Of a stretch of DNA of 64,000 nt, positions 1 to 8,056 are shown piece after piece. A program made the position numbers and the translations under genes. This DNA is from Streptomyces sp. NRRL WC-3626. GTDB lineage: Bacteria; Actinomycetota; Actinomycetes; Streptomycetales; Streptomycetaceae. Every line of letters begins with the position of its first letter. Within the stretch, counting starts at the first letter, position 1. The notes beneath the pieces are model-generated. The model did no database searches and was not told the DNA's origin. It saw only the letters and a list, made by a program, of their open reading frames with translations. The stretch is taken from positions 372,001 to 436,000 of the forward strand of contig NZ_JOCA01000003.1 in NCBI RefSeq assembly GCF_000718785.1, written 5' to 3'.

Positions 1-1333
1 TGATCCGGGACGACATGACCGAGCCGAGCACTGAGACGCCCACCGCGCCGCCGAGCGACCGGAAGAACGTGACCACGGAGGACGCGGCACCCAGGTCGCC
101 CGGGGCCACCTGGTTCTGCGTGCAGAGCACGAGGTTCTGCATCATCATGCCGACGCCGAGACCCAGCAGCGCCATGAAGATCGCGATGTGCCAGTACGGG
201 GTGTCGTAGCGCATGGTGCTCAGCAGGCCCAGACCCGCCGTCAGCAGCACACCGCCGGCCAGCAGCCAGTTCTTCCACTTGCCGGTCTTGGTGATGACCA
301 TTCCGGAGACCGTGGACGACACGAACAGGCCGCCGATCATCGGGATGGTCATGACGCCCGACATCGTCGGGGACTTGTCCCGGGCCAGCTGGAAGTACTG
401 GCTGAAGTAGACGGTGCCCGCGAACATCGCGATACCGACGAACAGCGAGGCCAGCGAGGCCAGCGTGATGGTGCGGTTGCGGAACAGCCGCAGCGGGATG
501 ATCGGCTCGGCGGCCTTCGTCTCGACGAAGAGGAAGACCAGCGTCAGGGCGATCGCGCCGCCGACCATGGCGGCGGTCTGCCAGGACAGCCAGGAGTACT
601 TGTCGTCGGCGAAGGTGACCCAGACGAGCAGCAGGCAGACGGCAGCGGTGACGAAGAAGGCGCCGGCCCAGTCGACCTTGACCTTGCGCCGGGTCACCGG
701 CAGGTGCAGCGTCTTCTGCAGCACGATGAGCGCGATGAGCGCGAAGGGCACGCCGACGTAGAGGCACCAGCGCCAGCCGAGCCAGCTGGTGTCGGTGATC
801 ACGCCGCCGAGCAGCGGGCCGCCGACGGTCGCGACGGCGAAGGTCGCGCCCAGGTAGCCGGAGTAGCGCCCGCGCTCACGCGGGGAGATCATCGCGGCCA
901 TGATGATCTGCGCCAGGGCGGACAGACCGCCGGCGCCCAGACCCTGGATGGCACGCGCGCTGATCAGCATCGCCGGGTTCTGCGCCATACCGGCCACGAC
1001 GGAGCCGAGGACGAAGACGACCAGGCCTATCTGGACCAGGACCTTCTTGCTGAACAGGTCGGCGAGCTTGCCCCACAGGGGGGTGGAGGCGGTCATCGTC
1101 AGCAGCGAGGCGGTGACGACCCAGGTGTAGGCGCTCTGGCCGCCGCCGAGGTCGCCCACGATCTCGGGCAGCGCGTTGGTGACGATGGTCGACGACAGGA
1201 TGGCGGCGAACATGCCGAGCAGCAGCCCGGACAGTGCCTCCATGATCTGCCGATGCGTCATCGGAGCGTCTGTGGAGGAGCCTCCCCCGTGCTTGGCATG
1301 AGCCCGCACACCGGCTGGTGTGGTCGTTGCCAT
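1..1333 (-). CDS. MFS drug-export permease, DHA2 (EmrB/QacA) type, partial
   Basis: Reading leftwards from ATG 1333, the frame stays open to the window edge (about 444 codons), so the C-terminus is missing. A charged N-tail is followed by successive hydrophobic helices. The motif-A-like stretch GKLADLFSKK lies between the second and third helices, and the motif-C-like stretch RAIQGLGAGGLSALAQ follows, both typical of proton-driven 14-helix drug exporters. The MarR-type gene ends 13 bp upstream on the same strand, so the two probably form one operon in which the regulator controls the pump. Family assignment is secure. The substrate cannot be inferred. Confidence 0.9.
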   Translation of the reverse strand, partial: MATTTPAGVRAHAKHGGGSSTDAPMTHRQIMEALSGLLLGMFAAILSSTIVTNALPEIVGDLGGGQSAYTWVVTASLLTMTASTPLWGKLADLFSKKVLVQIGLVVFVLGSVVAGMAQNPAMLISARAIQGLGAGGLSALAQIIMAAMISPRERGRYSGYLGATFAVATVGGPLLGGVITDTSWLGWRWCLYVGVPFALIALIVLQKTLHLPVTRRKVKVDWAGAFFVTAAVCLLLVWVTFADDKYSWLSWQTAAMVGGAIALTLVFLFVETKAAEPIIPLRLFRNRTITLASLASLFVGIAMFAGTVYFSQYFQLARDKSPTMSGVMTIPMIGGLFVSSTVSGMVITKTGKWKNWLLAGGVLLTAGLGLLSTMRYDTPYWHIAIFMALLGLGVGMMMQNLVLCTQNQVAPGDLGAASSVVTFFRSLGGAVGVSVLGSVMSSRI

Positions 1334-1346
1334 GGACTTCCTTCTC

Positions 1347-1838
1347 TTACGTGCTTGCGGGTGTACGGGTGGTCTGTTCGAGAGCGGGGGACGCCGGGCG
1401 GGGGCCCGCGCGGCAGTCACCGAAGCTGTCCCTGAGCCGGGTCATCAGCTGGGTGAGCCGGCCGACCTCGTCGTCGGTCCAGTCGTCCAGGCGCTCCGCG
1501 AGGAGCTGGGTGGTCCGCCGGAACAGCTCGTCGAGCTGGGTCCGGCCGGCGGGGGTGAGGTGCAGGATGCGGGACCGTTTGTCGGCGGGGTCCGGGAAGC
1601 GCTCGATCCAGCCGCGCTCGGCGAGATACGCGACGTGGCGGCTGGTGACCGAGATGTCCACGGACAGCAGCTCGGCGAGCCTGCTCATGCGCATGTCGCC
1701 GTGGCGGCCGAGCAGTGTCAGCACGGCGGCGGAGCCGCTGTGGCAGTCGGCCGGCATGATCCGGTTCATCTCCCGCTTGACGGCGCCGAACGCGCTGAAC
1801 TGTCGCACCAGCTCCTCGTACCGCGCCCGCTCGGCCAT
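1347..1838 (-). CDS. MarR-family transcriptional regulator
   Basis: This 163-residue protein has the MarR layout: an N-terminal dimerisation helix, a winged helix-turn-helix at about residues 35-98 (MSRLAELLSVDISVTSRHV as recognition region, DPADKRSRILHLTPAG as wing) and a C-terminal dimer helix. The DPADKRS wing is characteristic of the family. It is the first gene of a two-gene unit with the MFS pump, the usual arrangement for a ligand-released repressor of its own operon. Three TTGC-N5-GCAA-like inverted repeats lie within about 100 bp upstream of its start and are the likely operators. The ligand is unknown. Confidence 0.93.
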   Translation of the reverse strand: MAERARYEELVRQFSAFGAVKREMNRIMPADCHSGSAAVLTLLGRHGDMRMSRLAELLSVDISVTSRHVAYLAERGWIERFPDPADKRSRILHLTPAGRTQLDELFRRTTQLLAERLDDWTDDEVGRLTQLMTRLRDSFGDCRAGPRPASPALEQTTRTPAST

Positions 1839-2174
1839 GACACCCCATCCCTGTTGATTGCTTAGGGCAACGATAGAAATGGATGGTTGCCACAGGCAAA
1901 CAAAAACGGGCGTTCCGGCTCAAAAACTTGGCAAAGGCAAGTAATCGCGAAAGTAAATACGCAGGCCAGGGCGCATCCGCCGCCGTCGGCGGCCCCTGTC
2001 GGGACCGTTCCCCCTGTCGGGGCCGTTCCCCTGCCGGGCGCCGCCTGCGACGGTCCCCCGACCGGGATCCTTCCCTTGCCGGGCGCCGCCTGCGGTGGTC
2101 GCCGAACGGGACGATTCCCCTGACGGGCGCCCCCACTTGGGCGCCTCACCGGGCATTCGCTAGGGTCTCGGGGC
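1839..2174. other. Intergenic region with operators and degenerate GC-rich repeats
   Basis: No gene is supported here. The left third holds the TTGC dyads and is AT-richer than its surroundings. From about 1990 to 2135 there are imperfect short direct repeats: the core CCGGGCGCCGCCTGCG occurs twice about 45 bp apart, and shorter CCTGTCGGG(G)CCGTTCCCC copies precede it. A TAGGGT hexamer at 2161-2166, 8 nt before the next ATG, may be the -10 box of the rightward gene. Confidence 0.5.
1858..1940. promoter_or_regulatory. Candidate MarR operator array (TTGC-N5-GCAA repeats)
   Basis: Inverted repeats TTGC-N5-GCAA are seen at 1858-1870 and 1887-1899. A third copy with one mismatch (TTGG-N5-GCAA) is at 1928-1940. 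The first lies 20 bp upstream of the marR start. MarR proteins commonly bind short TTGC/GCAA dyads over their own promoters, so these are the obvious candidate sites. Binding is inferred. Confidence 0.55.
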
Positions 2175-2372
2175 ATGGCTAACACCCCGGGCCCGCAGGG
2201 CAACCACGACCCCGCCGGCAGCACCCAGATGTTCCGCGCCTTCGTCGACGAGGAACCCCAGGCCCGTCAGCCCGCCACCACGAGCGGCGGCGGCCCCCGC
2301 ATCGGCCTGATCATCGGCATCGTCGCAGCGGTGGCGATCGTCGCGGCGGTGGCCTGGCTCGCCCTGAAGTAA
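2175..2372 (+). CDS. Small single-pass membrane protein
   Basis: This 65-residue protein has a polar N-terminal half (about 1-42) and one hydrophobic helix near residues 43-63 (IGLIIGIVAAVAIVAAVAWLAL) ending in Lys, so it is a C-tail-anchored or single-pass membrane protein. I do not recognise the family. TAGGGT 8 nt before the ATG and no Shine-Dalgarno sequence suggest a leaderless transcript. It is divergent from the MarR/MFS operon, and a strong hairpin follows. Coding bias and the perfect helix support a real gene. Confidence 0.7.
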   Translation: MANTPGPQGNHDPAGSTQMFRAFVDEEPQARQPATTSGGGPRIGLIIGIVAAVAIVAAVAWLALK

Positions 2373-2388
2373 CGACGAACAACACGGC

Positions 2389-2415
2389 GACCCGCGCCCC
2401 TCAGGGGCGCGGGTC
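2389..2415. terminator. Hairpin terminator between small membrane gene and sigN
   Basis: A perfect 12-bp stem (GACCCGCGCCCC and its complement) with a 3-nt loop lies 17 bp past the stop of the upstream gene. A second CCCC-TAA-GGGG dyad follows near 2440. The position suits bidirectional termination between converging genes. Confidence 0.7.
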
Positions 2416-2479
2416 AGGCCCGCAGACACACGTCGGCCCAGTCCCACCCCCTAAGGGGCGCGGGGGACTGCGCGGCCAG

Positions 2480-2575
2480 CCTCCACGCGCCCGCAGGCAC
2501 GCACGCCGGCCCGGACCCACCCTCACGCACCCGCAGGGATCCGCGGCCAACCCCCACGCACCCGCAGGGGGAACC
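2480..2575. repeat. Short direct repeats CCACGCACCCGCAGG
   Basis: Imperfect copies of C(C/T)(C/T)ACGC(A/G)CCCGCAGG occur three times between the terminator and the sigN stop codon. They are low-complexity and GC-rich, with no visible coding potential. Confidence 0.45.
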
Positions 2576-2576
2576 G

Positions 2577-3470
2577 TCAGTCCGAGATCAGCCCTTCCCG
2601 CAGCTGCGCCAGCGTCCTCGTCAACAGCCGGGACACATGCATCTGCGAGATGCCGACCTCCTCGCCGATCTGCGACTGCGTCATGTTCGCGAAGAACCGC
2701 AGCATGATGATCCGCCGCTCCCGCGGCGGCAGCTTCGCCAGCAGCGGCTTCAGCGACTCCCGGTACTCCACGCCCTCCAGCGCCGTGTCCTCGTAGCCGA
2801 GGCGGTCCGCCAGCGAGCCCTCACCCCCGTCGTCCTCGGGCGCGGGGGAGTCCAGCGAGGACGCCGTGTACGCGTTGCCCACCGCGAGGCCGTCGACGAC
2901 GTCCTCCTCGGACACGCCCAGCACGACGGCGAGTTCGGTGACCGTGGGCGAACGGTCCAGCTTCTGGGAGAGCTCGTCGCTGGCCTTCGTCAGCGCCAGG
3001 CGCAGCTCCTGCAGCCGGCGCGGCACCCGCACCGACCACGACGTGTCACGGAAGAACCGCTTGATCTCGCCGACCACCGTCGGCATCGCGAACGTCGGGA
3101 ACTCCACGCCCCGTTCGCAGTCGAAGCGGTCGATCGCCTTGATCAGCCCGATCGTGCCGACCTGGACGATGTCCTCCATCGGCTCGTTGCGCGAGCGGAA
3201 CCGCGCCGCCGCGTACCGCACCAGCGGCAGATTGAGCTCGATCAGGGTGTCCCGGACGTAGCCACGCTCCGGGCTGTCCTCGTCGAGCGCGGCGAGCCGC
3301 AGGAACAGGGAACGGGACAGGGTGCGGGTGTCGAGGGCCGCCGTGTCCGGGACTTCCGGAGCCGGTGTGGCCGGGCCTTCGTCGATGGGGCCGAGTGCGT
3401 CGAGAGCATGGGGAGCTTTCTCGCTCTCCGCGAGCGTGAGCACCTTCGAGCTGCCCTGTTCTGCGGACAT
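2577..3470 (-). CDS. sigN: SigB/SigF-family RNA polymerase sigma factor, SigN-like
   Basis: This 297-residue sigma factor of the stress/sporulation group starts at ATG 3470, because AAGGGGGT sits just upstream; a longer frame to 3569 adds an unconserved leader. Region 2 spans about residues 77-147 ([21 protein letters not shown], then IDRFD and [18 protein letters not shown]), region 3 about 150-235, and region 4 about 240-293 with the helix-turn-helix [21 protein letters not shown]. In S. coelicolor the gene pair at this place is sigN then sigF, which act in aerial and spore development. The symbol rests on that synteny and on pairing with the sigF-like gene. No anti-sigma gene is adjacent. 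Confidence 0.75.
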   Translation of the reverse strand: MSAEQGSSKVLTLAESEKAPHALDALGPIDEGPATPAPEVPDTAALDTRTLSRSLFLRLAALDEDSPERGYVRDTLIELNLPLVRYAAARFRSRNEPMEDIVQVGTIGLIKAIDRFDCERGVEFPTFAMPTVVGEIKRFFRDTSWSVRVPRRLQELRLALTKASDELSQKLDRSPTVTELAVVLGVSEEDVVDGLAVGNAYTASSLDSPAPEDDGGEGSLADRLGYEDTALEGVEYRESLKPLLAKLPPRERRIIMLRFFANMTQSQIGEEVGISQMHVSRLLTRTLAQLREGLISD

Positions 3471-3582
3471 GCCACCCCCTTTGGGTCGCGGGACGGTCGC
3501 GGCGGGCGCTCCCCATGTGGAGAACGCAGCCATCACCTGGAATACCGGCGCCGAGGCTCCGGCAAACACGCTTCCCGCAGAA

Positions 3583-3623
3583 TGTCACATGTCGGCAACG
3601 CGCTGTAGTGACATGTCGACATG
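3583..3623. promoter_or_regulatory. Repeated ACATGTCG motif with 12-bp palindrome upstream of sigN
   Basis: CACATGTCGG at 3586-3595 is echoed by GACATGTCGACATG, whose core CATGTCGACATG (3612-3623) is a perfect palindrome. The pair lies 115-155 bp upstream of the sigN start, in the short gap after sigF. It could be an operator. The binding protein is unknown. Confidence 0.35.
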
Positions 3624-3717
3624 CGAGACGCGAATCGGCCCTGGAAACAAGGGGTCTGACAGTCTTTCGGCCCAGAAACGCACAGAAGGACACCGCTGGG
3701 CGATTCGCTCTTTCCGG

Positions 3718-4686
3718 TTACGCGTCGATCCTGTTTGCGGACCGCAGCCGCTGGAAGCTACGCGCCAGTAGCCGGGACACGTGCATCTGCGAGACACCCA
3801 GTTCCGCACTGATCTGCGACTGGGTGAGATTGCTGTAGTAACGCAGCAGCAGGATGCGCTGCTCCCGCTCGGGCAGCTGAACGAGCAGATGGCGTACGAG
3901 ATCGCGGTGCTCCACGCCGTCCAGGGCGGGATCCTCGTAGCCGAGCCGGTCCAGCAGTCCGGGCATCCCGTCGCCCTCCTGCGCGGCCTCCAGCGAGGTG
4001 GCGTGGTACGACCGTCCCGCCTCGATGCAGGACAGCACCTCCTCCTCGGAGATGCGCAGCCGCTGGGCGATCTCGGCGGTCGACGGGGAGCGCCCGAACG
4101 CGGTCGTCAGGTCCTCGGTCGCGCTGTTGACCTGCACCCACAGCTCGTGCAGCCGGCGCGGTACGTGGACGGTGCGGACGTTGTCCCGGAAGTACCGCTT
4201 GATCTCGCCGACCACCGTCGGCATCGCGAACGTCGGGAACTGCACTCCCCGGTCCGGGTCGAAGCGGTCGATGGCGTTGATCAGCCCGATGGTGCCGACC
4301 TGGACGACGTCCTCCATCGGCTCGTTGCGGGAGCGGAAGCGGGCGGCGGCGTAGCGCACCAGGGGCAGATTGGCCTCGATGAGCGCCGCGCGTACGCGGG
4401 TGTGCTCCGGCGTGCCCGGTTCCAGCTCCTTGAGCTGACCGAAGAGCAGTTGCGTCAGGGCGCGGGTGTCGGCACCGCGCCGCCTGGCCGGACTCATCGG
4501 CTCGTCGGCGCTCGGGGAGGGGACGGGAGAGGGCTGGTCGGGGGAGGGCTGGGCGGAGGAGGACTGGGTCGAGGCCGGTGCCTGGACCGCGTCGGGGGAC
4601 ACCTCGTCCTGGGGCGGCGCAGTACTGGCCGGCACGGTCAACGCCACCTCGTCATCGCTCACATCGTCCGTCAACTCATCCGTCAA
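3718..4686 (-). CDS. sigF: Sporulation sigma factor SigF
   Basis: The full frame encodes 322 residues. An internal GTG at 4635 (VPASTAPP) preceded by GAGGTGG is an alternative start giving 305 residues. A Pro/Ser/Gln-rich N-terminal tail precedes regions 2-4 of the SigB/SigF group ([32 protein letters not shown], then the [24 protein letters not shown]). In Streptomyces SigF is a late, prespore-specific factor needed for spore wall and pigment maturation. It lies 247 bp upstream of the sigN-like gene on the same strand and is about 60% identical to it by eye, so the pair looks like an ancient tandem duplication. Confidence 0.82.
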   Translation of the reverse strand: MTDELTDDVSDDEVALTVPASTAPPQDEVSPDAVQAPASTQSSSAQPSPDQPSPVPSPSADEPMSPARRRGADTRALTQLLFGQLKELEPGTPEHTRVRAALIEANLPLVRYAAARFRSRNEPMEDVVQVGTIGLINAIDRFDPDRGVQFPTFAMPTVVGEIKRYFRDNVRTVHVPRRLHELWVQVNSATEDLTTAFGRSPSTAEIAQRLRISEEEVLSCIEAGRSYHATSLEAAQEGDGMPGLLDRLGYEDPALDGVEHRDLVRHLLVQLPEREQRILLLRYYSNLTQSQISAELGVSQMHVSRLLARSFQRLRSANRIDA

Positions 4687-4822
4687 AAGCGGTCATAGCA
4701 TCACAAGACTGACTCACTGTGTGCAAGCACCGCATATTCCGTGTTGAGCGGCAAACATGTCCGTACGGCGCGAAAAAGCCCCCCGCCGGTCACGGCGGAG
4801 GGCCCCGGGAGGCGACGGAACG

Positions 4823-5116
4823 TCAGAACTCGTAGTCGGCGATCACCCACGTGGCGAACTCGCGCCACAGTCCGACACCGGCCTGGTGGTCCGGGTGCTC
4901 CACGTAGCGGCGCAGCGCGTCGGCGTCCTCGAACGCGGAGTTGATGGCGAAGTCGTAGGCGATGGGGCGGTCGCTGATGTTCCAGGCGCACTCCCAGAAG
5001 CGGATCTCCGGGATCTTCCCGTCCAGCGAACGGAAAGCCTCCTCGCCCGCCACGACCCTCGGGTCGTCGCGCCCGACACCCTCGTTCAGCCGGAAGAGCA
5101 CCAGGTGGCGGATCAT
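4823..5116 (-). CDS. Dabb (stress-responsive A/B barrel) domain protein
   Basis: This 97-residue single-domain protein has the dimeric alpha-beta-barrel signature: starting MIRHLVLFRLNEGV, then a central FWECAWNISDRPIAYDFAINSAFEDADALRRYVEHPDH block. Family members include stress proteins and small enzymes such as cyclases, and the function here is not predictable. The ATG overlaps the TGA of the upstream 58-residue gene (TGATG), so the two are translationally coupled. A GTG directly in front of the ATG is a less likely start. Confidence 0.88.
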   Translation of the reverse strand: MIRHLVLFRLNEGVGRDDPRVVAGEEAFRSLDGKIPEIRFWECAWNISDRPIAYDFAINSAFEDADALRRYVEHPDHQAGVGLWREFATWVIADYEF

Positions 5117-5292
5117 CACTTACCTCCGTTGGCCAGCCAGGTCATGAAGTCGCCGACCGCCTTCGCGGCGTCCGAGATGCCCTCGAACCCTATCTGGACG
5201 TAGTCGGCGGCCTTGGCGGGGTCCGTGATGATCAGATACAGCGCGAAGACCACGAGGACGTAGACGACGACCTTCTTCGCGTTCACCGCCAT
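5116..5292 (-). CDS. 58-residue membrane protein coupled to the Dabb gene
   Basis: This short frame begins ATG GCG GTG AAC GCG with GGAGGGCC shortly upstream. Residues 7-22 (KVVVYVLVVFALYLII) form one hydrophobic helix, followed by an amphipathic segment (KAADYVQIGFEGISDAAKAV) ending ...WLANGGK. Its stop overlaps the ATG of the Dabb gene by one base. It is a conserved-looking Streptomyces small protein of unknown role. The ribosome site, membrane helix and overlap support it. Confidence 0.72.
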   Translation of the reverse strand: MAVNAKKVVVYVLVVFALYLIITDPAKAADYVQIGFEGISDAAKAVGDFMTWLANGGK

Positions 5293-5360
5293 CGCGGCCC
5301 TCCCCAGTCACTGATGTGCACCCATGTCACACGTGCATCGAGCGGGCCCATGATCGCACG

Positions 5361-5388
5361 AAGGGCCCCGTCTGACGACGGGGCCCTT
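5361..5388 (-). terminator. Terminator of tRNA-Ser(CGA)
   Basis: AAGGGCCCCGTC-TGAC-GACGGGGCCCTT is a perfect 12-bp stem with a 4-nt loop, 6 nt past the 3' end of the leftward tRNA-Ser gene. Confidence 0.8.
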
Positions 5389-5394
5389 CACCGG

Positions 5395-5479
5395 CGGTAG
5401 CGGAGGGATTTGAACCCTCGGTGACTTGCGCCACACTCGCTTTCGAGGCGAGCTCCTTCGGCCGCTCGGACACGCTACC
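5395..5479 (-). tRNA. tRNA-Ser (anticodon CGA)
   Basis: The acceptor arm GGTAGCG pairs with CGCTACC, the discriminator is G, and the anticodon loop CTCGAAA (anticodon CGA) is closed by CTCGC/GCGAG wait-free pairing apart from the outer bases. A class II variable arm lies before the GAGGG-TTCAAAT-CCCTC T-arm. The length is 85 nt. CCA is not encoded, since CCG follows. Confidence 0.95.
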
Positions 5480-5524
5480 GAGGGAGACCTTACAGCACGG
5501 CGGGGCGTGCTTTGAAATCAGAAT

Positions 5525-5956
5525 TCAGCGGTTCCGGAAGAACTCCGTGAGCAGGCCGGCGCACTCCTCGGCGAGTACGCCCTCGATCACTTCCGGCCGG
5601 TGGTTGAGGCGCCGGTCGCGGACGAGGTCCCACTGCGAGCCGACCGCGCCCGCCTTCTCGTCCCGGGCGCCGTAGACCACCCGGTCGACCCGTGACTGCT
5701 GCACCGCTCCCGCGCACATCGTGCACGGCTCCAGCGTCACCACCAGGGTGCAGCCGGCCAGCCGCCACTCCCCGAGCCGCGCGGCGGCCCGCCGGACGGC
5801 GAGCACCTCCGCGTGCGCGGTGGGGTCGCCGCCCGCCTCGCGTTCGTTGTGGGCGGTGGCCAGTACGGTGCCGCCGTCCGGGGCGAGTACGACGGCGCCG
5901 ACGGGTACGTCCCCGCCCCGGACGGCCTCTTCGGCCTGTTCCAGGGCGAGCCGCAT
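5525..5956 (-). CDS. tadA: tRNA-specific adenosine-34 deaminase TadA
   Basis: This 143-residue zinc deaminase converts A34 to inosine in tRNA-Arg(ACG), allowing CGN decoding. The zinc ligands and proton shuttle are visible as H48-A-E50 (PTAHAEVLAV) and P77-C78-TM-C81 (LEPCTMCAGA), followed by the typical RVDRVVYGARDEKAG. An in-frame CTG overlapping the upstream stop could add about 14 residues (TAPDPVRDPWRPA), as in homologues, but ATG 5956 is the first standard start. It lies directly downstream of its conserved partner gene, with tRNA-Ser beyond its 3' end. Confidence 0.94.
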   Translation of the reverse strand: MRLALEQAEEAVRGGDVPVGAVVLAPDGGTVLATAHNEREAGGDPTAHAEVLAVRRAAARLGEWRLAGCTLVVTLEPCTMCAGAVQQSRVDRVVYGARDEKAGAVGSQWDLVRDRRLNHRPEVIEGVLAEECAGLLTEFFRNR

Positions 5957-5994
5957 CGCCGGCCGCCACGGGTCGCGTACGGGGTCGGGCGCGG

Positions 5995-6555
5995 TCAGCG
6001 GACGGTCTCCAGGACCTCCGAGGCGCCCAGGGCGTCGGCGATCTCGTTGACGGCGTCCTCGGTCAGCGAACGCAGTTCCTTCTCGGTGACGCCCAGATCG
6101 TCCAGGATCCGCGGGTCACCGACCGGTCCGTGCGGTACGGCGTCGGCGGAACCCGCTGACGGGGCGCCGTCGTCGGCGTCCTCGTCGTCCGGTTCGCCGT
6201 CCTCCGTCCCGTCGAGGTCGAGTGCGTCCAGGTCGGCGCCGTCGTCCCCGGGTGCGCGGCCGAGCAGTTCGTCGGTGAGCAGGATCTCGCCGTAGCTGCT
6301 GCGGGCGGCGGCTGCGGCGTCGGACACGTAGACCCGGGGATCCTCCTCCCCGTCCACGCGGACGACGCCGAACCAGCCGCCCTCCTGCTCGATCAGCACG
6401 AGCACCGTGTCCTCGTCGGGAGAGGACTCCCGGGCCAGGTCGGCCAGATCCGACAGGGTTTCCACATCGTCGAGCTCCGTGTCGCTCGCTTCCCACCCGT
6501 CTTCGGTGCGCGCGAGCAGTGCGGCGAAGTACACCGTGACTCTCCCACTGGTCAT
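5995..6555 (-). CDS. tRNA adenosine deaminase-associated protein
   Basis: With ATG 6555 the product has 186 residues. A GTG at about residue 8, preceded by GGGAG, may be the true start (VYFAALLARTEDGWEAS). The N-terminal half is a conserved fold (...ELDDVETLSDLADLARE, EQEGGWFGVVRVDGEEDPRVYVSDA). The middle is an Asp/Glu-rich linker (about 115-150), and the C-terminal helix (DLGVTEKELRSLTEDAVNEIADALGA) is conserved. In actinobacteria this family sits next to tadA, hence the name. A biochemical role is not established. The stop lies 38 bp before tadA, consistent with one transcript. Confidence 0.82.
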   Translation of the reverse strand: MTSGRVTVYFAALLARTEDGWEASDTELDDVETLSDLADLARESSPDEDTVLVLIEQEGGWFGVVRVDGEEDPRVYVSDAAAAARSSYGEILLTDELLGRAPGDDGADLDALDLDGTEDGEPDDEDADDGAPSAGSADAVPHGPVGDPRILDDLGVTEKELRSLTEDAVNEIADALGASEVLETVR

Positions 6556-6997
6556 AGGTGTGCCGGTTGGGGTTCCCCCCGGCGGAGGTGTCGCGGGCGG
6601 GGAGTCGGTTCTCCGGGCCCCGTCCACTCGGAATCGTGGCAGAAACCCGGCCGTCGGGGGACGTCTTCGGCACCCTGTGTCCGCAGTTTTGATCGCAGTC
6701 CACCGAGTGCGCCCACGAAGGACCCACCAGCGCACTCCCTGCCACCACGTGCGGATCGTACGCGGCCCCGGTCACGCCACCCCGTATTGGCCCCCACCAC
6801 CCGGCCCCGCACGGCCACTTCGCCCTTCCCCCCCCCCACGTGCGCGACGGGATCTTCCCCGGGCGAGCGGGGTCTCCCCGCGGCCGGATCGCCTTCCCGC
6901 GCGGCGGCGTGTCTTCCGGGGCGGTCGGGCCGGGCCGCCCACCGCGTGGCCGGCGAGTCTTCCGCGGTGCTCCCGGGGCCGTTCCCTGCGGGTTCGC
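6556..6997. other. Intergenic GC-rich stretch without a supported gene
   Basis: About 440 bp upstream of the tadA-partner gene and downstream of the leftward 98-residue gene. Open frames exist on both strands, but their translations are Arg/Pro/Gly-rich and look like GC-bias artefacts. I see no tRNA, strong hairpin or repeat. Confidence 0.5.
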
Positions 6998-7294
6998 CTA
7001 CCAGCGGAATGTGCGCATGCGCATGGCGTGGCGCAGACGGGCGGCCTTGGCCCGGCGGGGCTGGACCCGGTCGCGGAGTTCCCGGGCCTCGGCGAGCTCA
7101 CGGAGGAAGCGGGCACGGCGGCGTCGCCGGTCCGCCTCCGTCTCCGCCCCGGGCGTCATACCGGACGCCGAACCGGCCGTGGGCCCGGATGCCCGTCCCG
7201 GCGTCGGTCCGGGTTTCTCACGCGGTGACGGATCGGCTCGGTTGTTCCGTTCCTGCTCAGGCATTGGTTCACCACCCCAGTCCGTCCCTTCCAT
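6998..7294 (-). CDS. Small basic hypothetical protein
   Basis: This 98-residue protein has an unstructured N-half (MPEQERNNRADPSPREKPGP...) and a basic amphipathic helix near residues 53-90 (EADRRRRRARFLRELAEARELRDRVQPRRAKAARLRHAMRMR). It ends FRW. The Arg/Lys-rich helix could bind nucleic acid or a membrane. I do not recognise a family. ATG 7294 is used; ATG 7261 (MPEQ) is an alternative. It is divergent from upp, 107 bp apart. Confidence 0.6.
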   Translation of the reverse strand: MEGTDWGGEPMPEQERNNRADPSPREKPGPTPGRASGPTAGSASGMTPGAETEADRRRRRARFLRELAEARELRDRVQPRRAKAARLRHAMRMRTFRW

Positions 7295-7388
7295 GTTCCC
7301 CCGGACGGGCGGTTTGACGCCAGTGAACGAGTGAAGGGCGCACGGGCCGCTTGCCGTGTGCGGGGACGCCGGGCCGGCCGGGCCCGGT

Positions 7389-7394
7389 TACTGT
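7389..7394 (+). promoter_or_regulatory. Candidate -10 box for leaderless upp mRNA
   Basis: TACTGT lies exactly 7 nt before the upp ATG and there is no purine-rich ribosome site, so transcription probably starts at or next to the start codon. Confidence 0.45.
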
Positions 7395-7401
7395 TGACGC
7401 C

Positions 7402-8037
7402 ATGCGTCTCCACGTCGTCGACCACCCCTTGGTCGCCCACAAGCTCACCACGCTGCGCGACCAGCGCACCGACTCCGCCACCTTCCGCCGGCTCGCCGAC
7501 GAGCTGGTCACCCTGCTCGCGTACGAGGCCACGCGCGACGTGCGCACCGAACAGGTCGACATCCAGACGCCGGTCGAGCGGACCACGGGTGTCAAGCTCT
7601 CCCACCCGCGCCCGCTGGTGGTGCCGATCCTGCGGGCCGGTCTCGGCATGCTGGACGGCATGGTCCGGCTGCTGCCGACCGCCGAGGTGGGCTTCCTCGG
7701 CATGATCCGCAACGAGGAGACGCTGCAGGCCTCGACGTACGCCACCCGGATGCCGGAGGACCTCTCCGGGCGCCAGGTCTACGTCCTGGACCCGATGCTG
7801 GCCACCGGCGGCACCCTGGTCGCGGCGATCCAGGAGCTGATCAAGCGCGGCGCGGACGATGTGACCGCCGTGGTGCTGCTGGCCGCGCCGGAGGGCGTCG
7901 AAATCATGGAGCGCGAGCTGGCCGGCACGCCGGTGACGGTCGTGACGGCGTCGGTCGACGAGCGGCTCAACGAGCAGGGCTACATCGTGCCGGGCCTCGG
8001 CGACGCGGGCGACCGGATGTACGGGGCGGCCGAGTAG
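7402..8037 (+). CDS. upp: Uracil phosphoribosyltransferase
   Basis: This 211-residue type I phosphoribosyltransferase makes UMP from uracil and PRPP (pyrimidine salvage). The PRPP-binding signature [17 protein letters not shown] is at about 127-143, preceded by [19 protein letters not shown], and the uracil-binding end [16 protein letters not shown] closes the protein. The length equals the bacterial norm. ATG 7402 ([10 protein letters not shown]) is chosen because upstream codons are unconserved and a TACTGT box lies 7 nt before it. It is monocistronic, convergent with the LytR_C-type gene. Confidence 0.97.
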   Translation: MRLHVVDHPLVAHKLTTLRDQRTDSATFRRLADELVTLLAYEATRDVRTEQVDIQTPVERTTGVKLSHPRPLVVPILRAGLGMLDGMVRLLPTAEVGFLGMIRNEETLQASTYATRMPEDLSGRQVYVLDPMLATGGTLVAAIQELIKRGADDVTAVVLLAAPEGVEIMERELAGTPVTVVTASVDERLNEQGYIVPGLGDAGDRMYGAAE

Positions 8038-8056
8038 GACCCGGCCCCGCCCCTTC

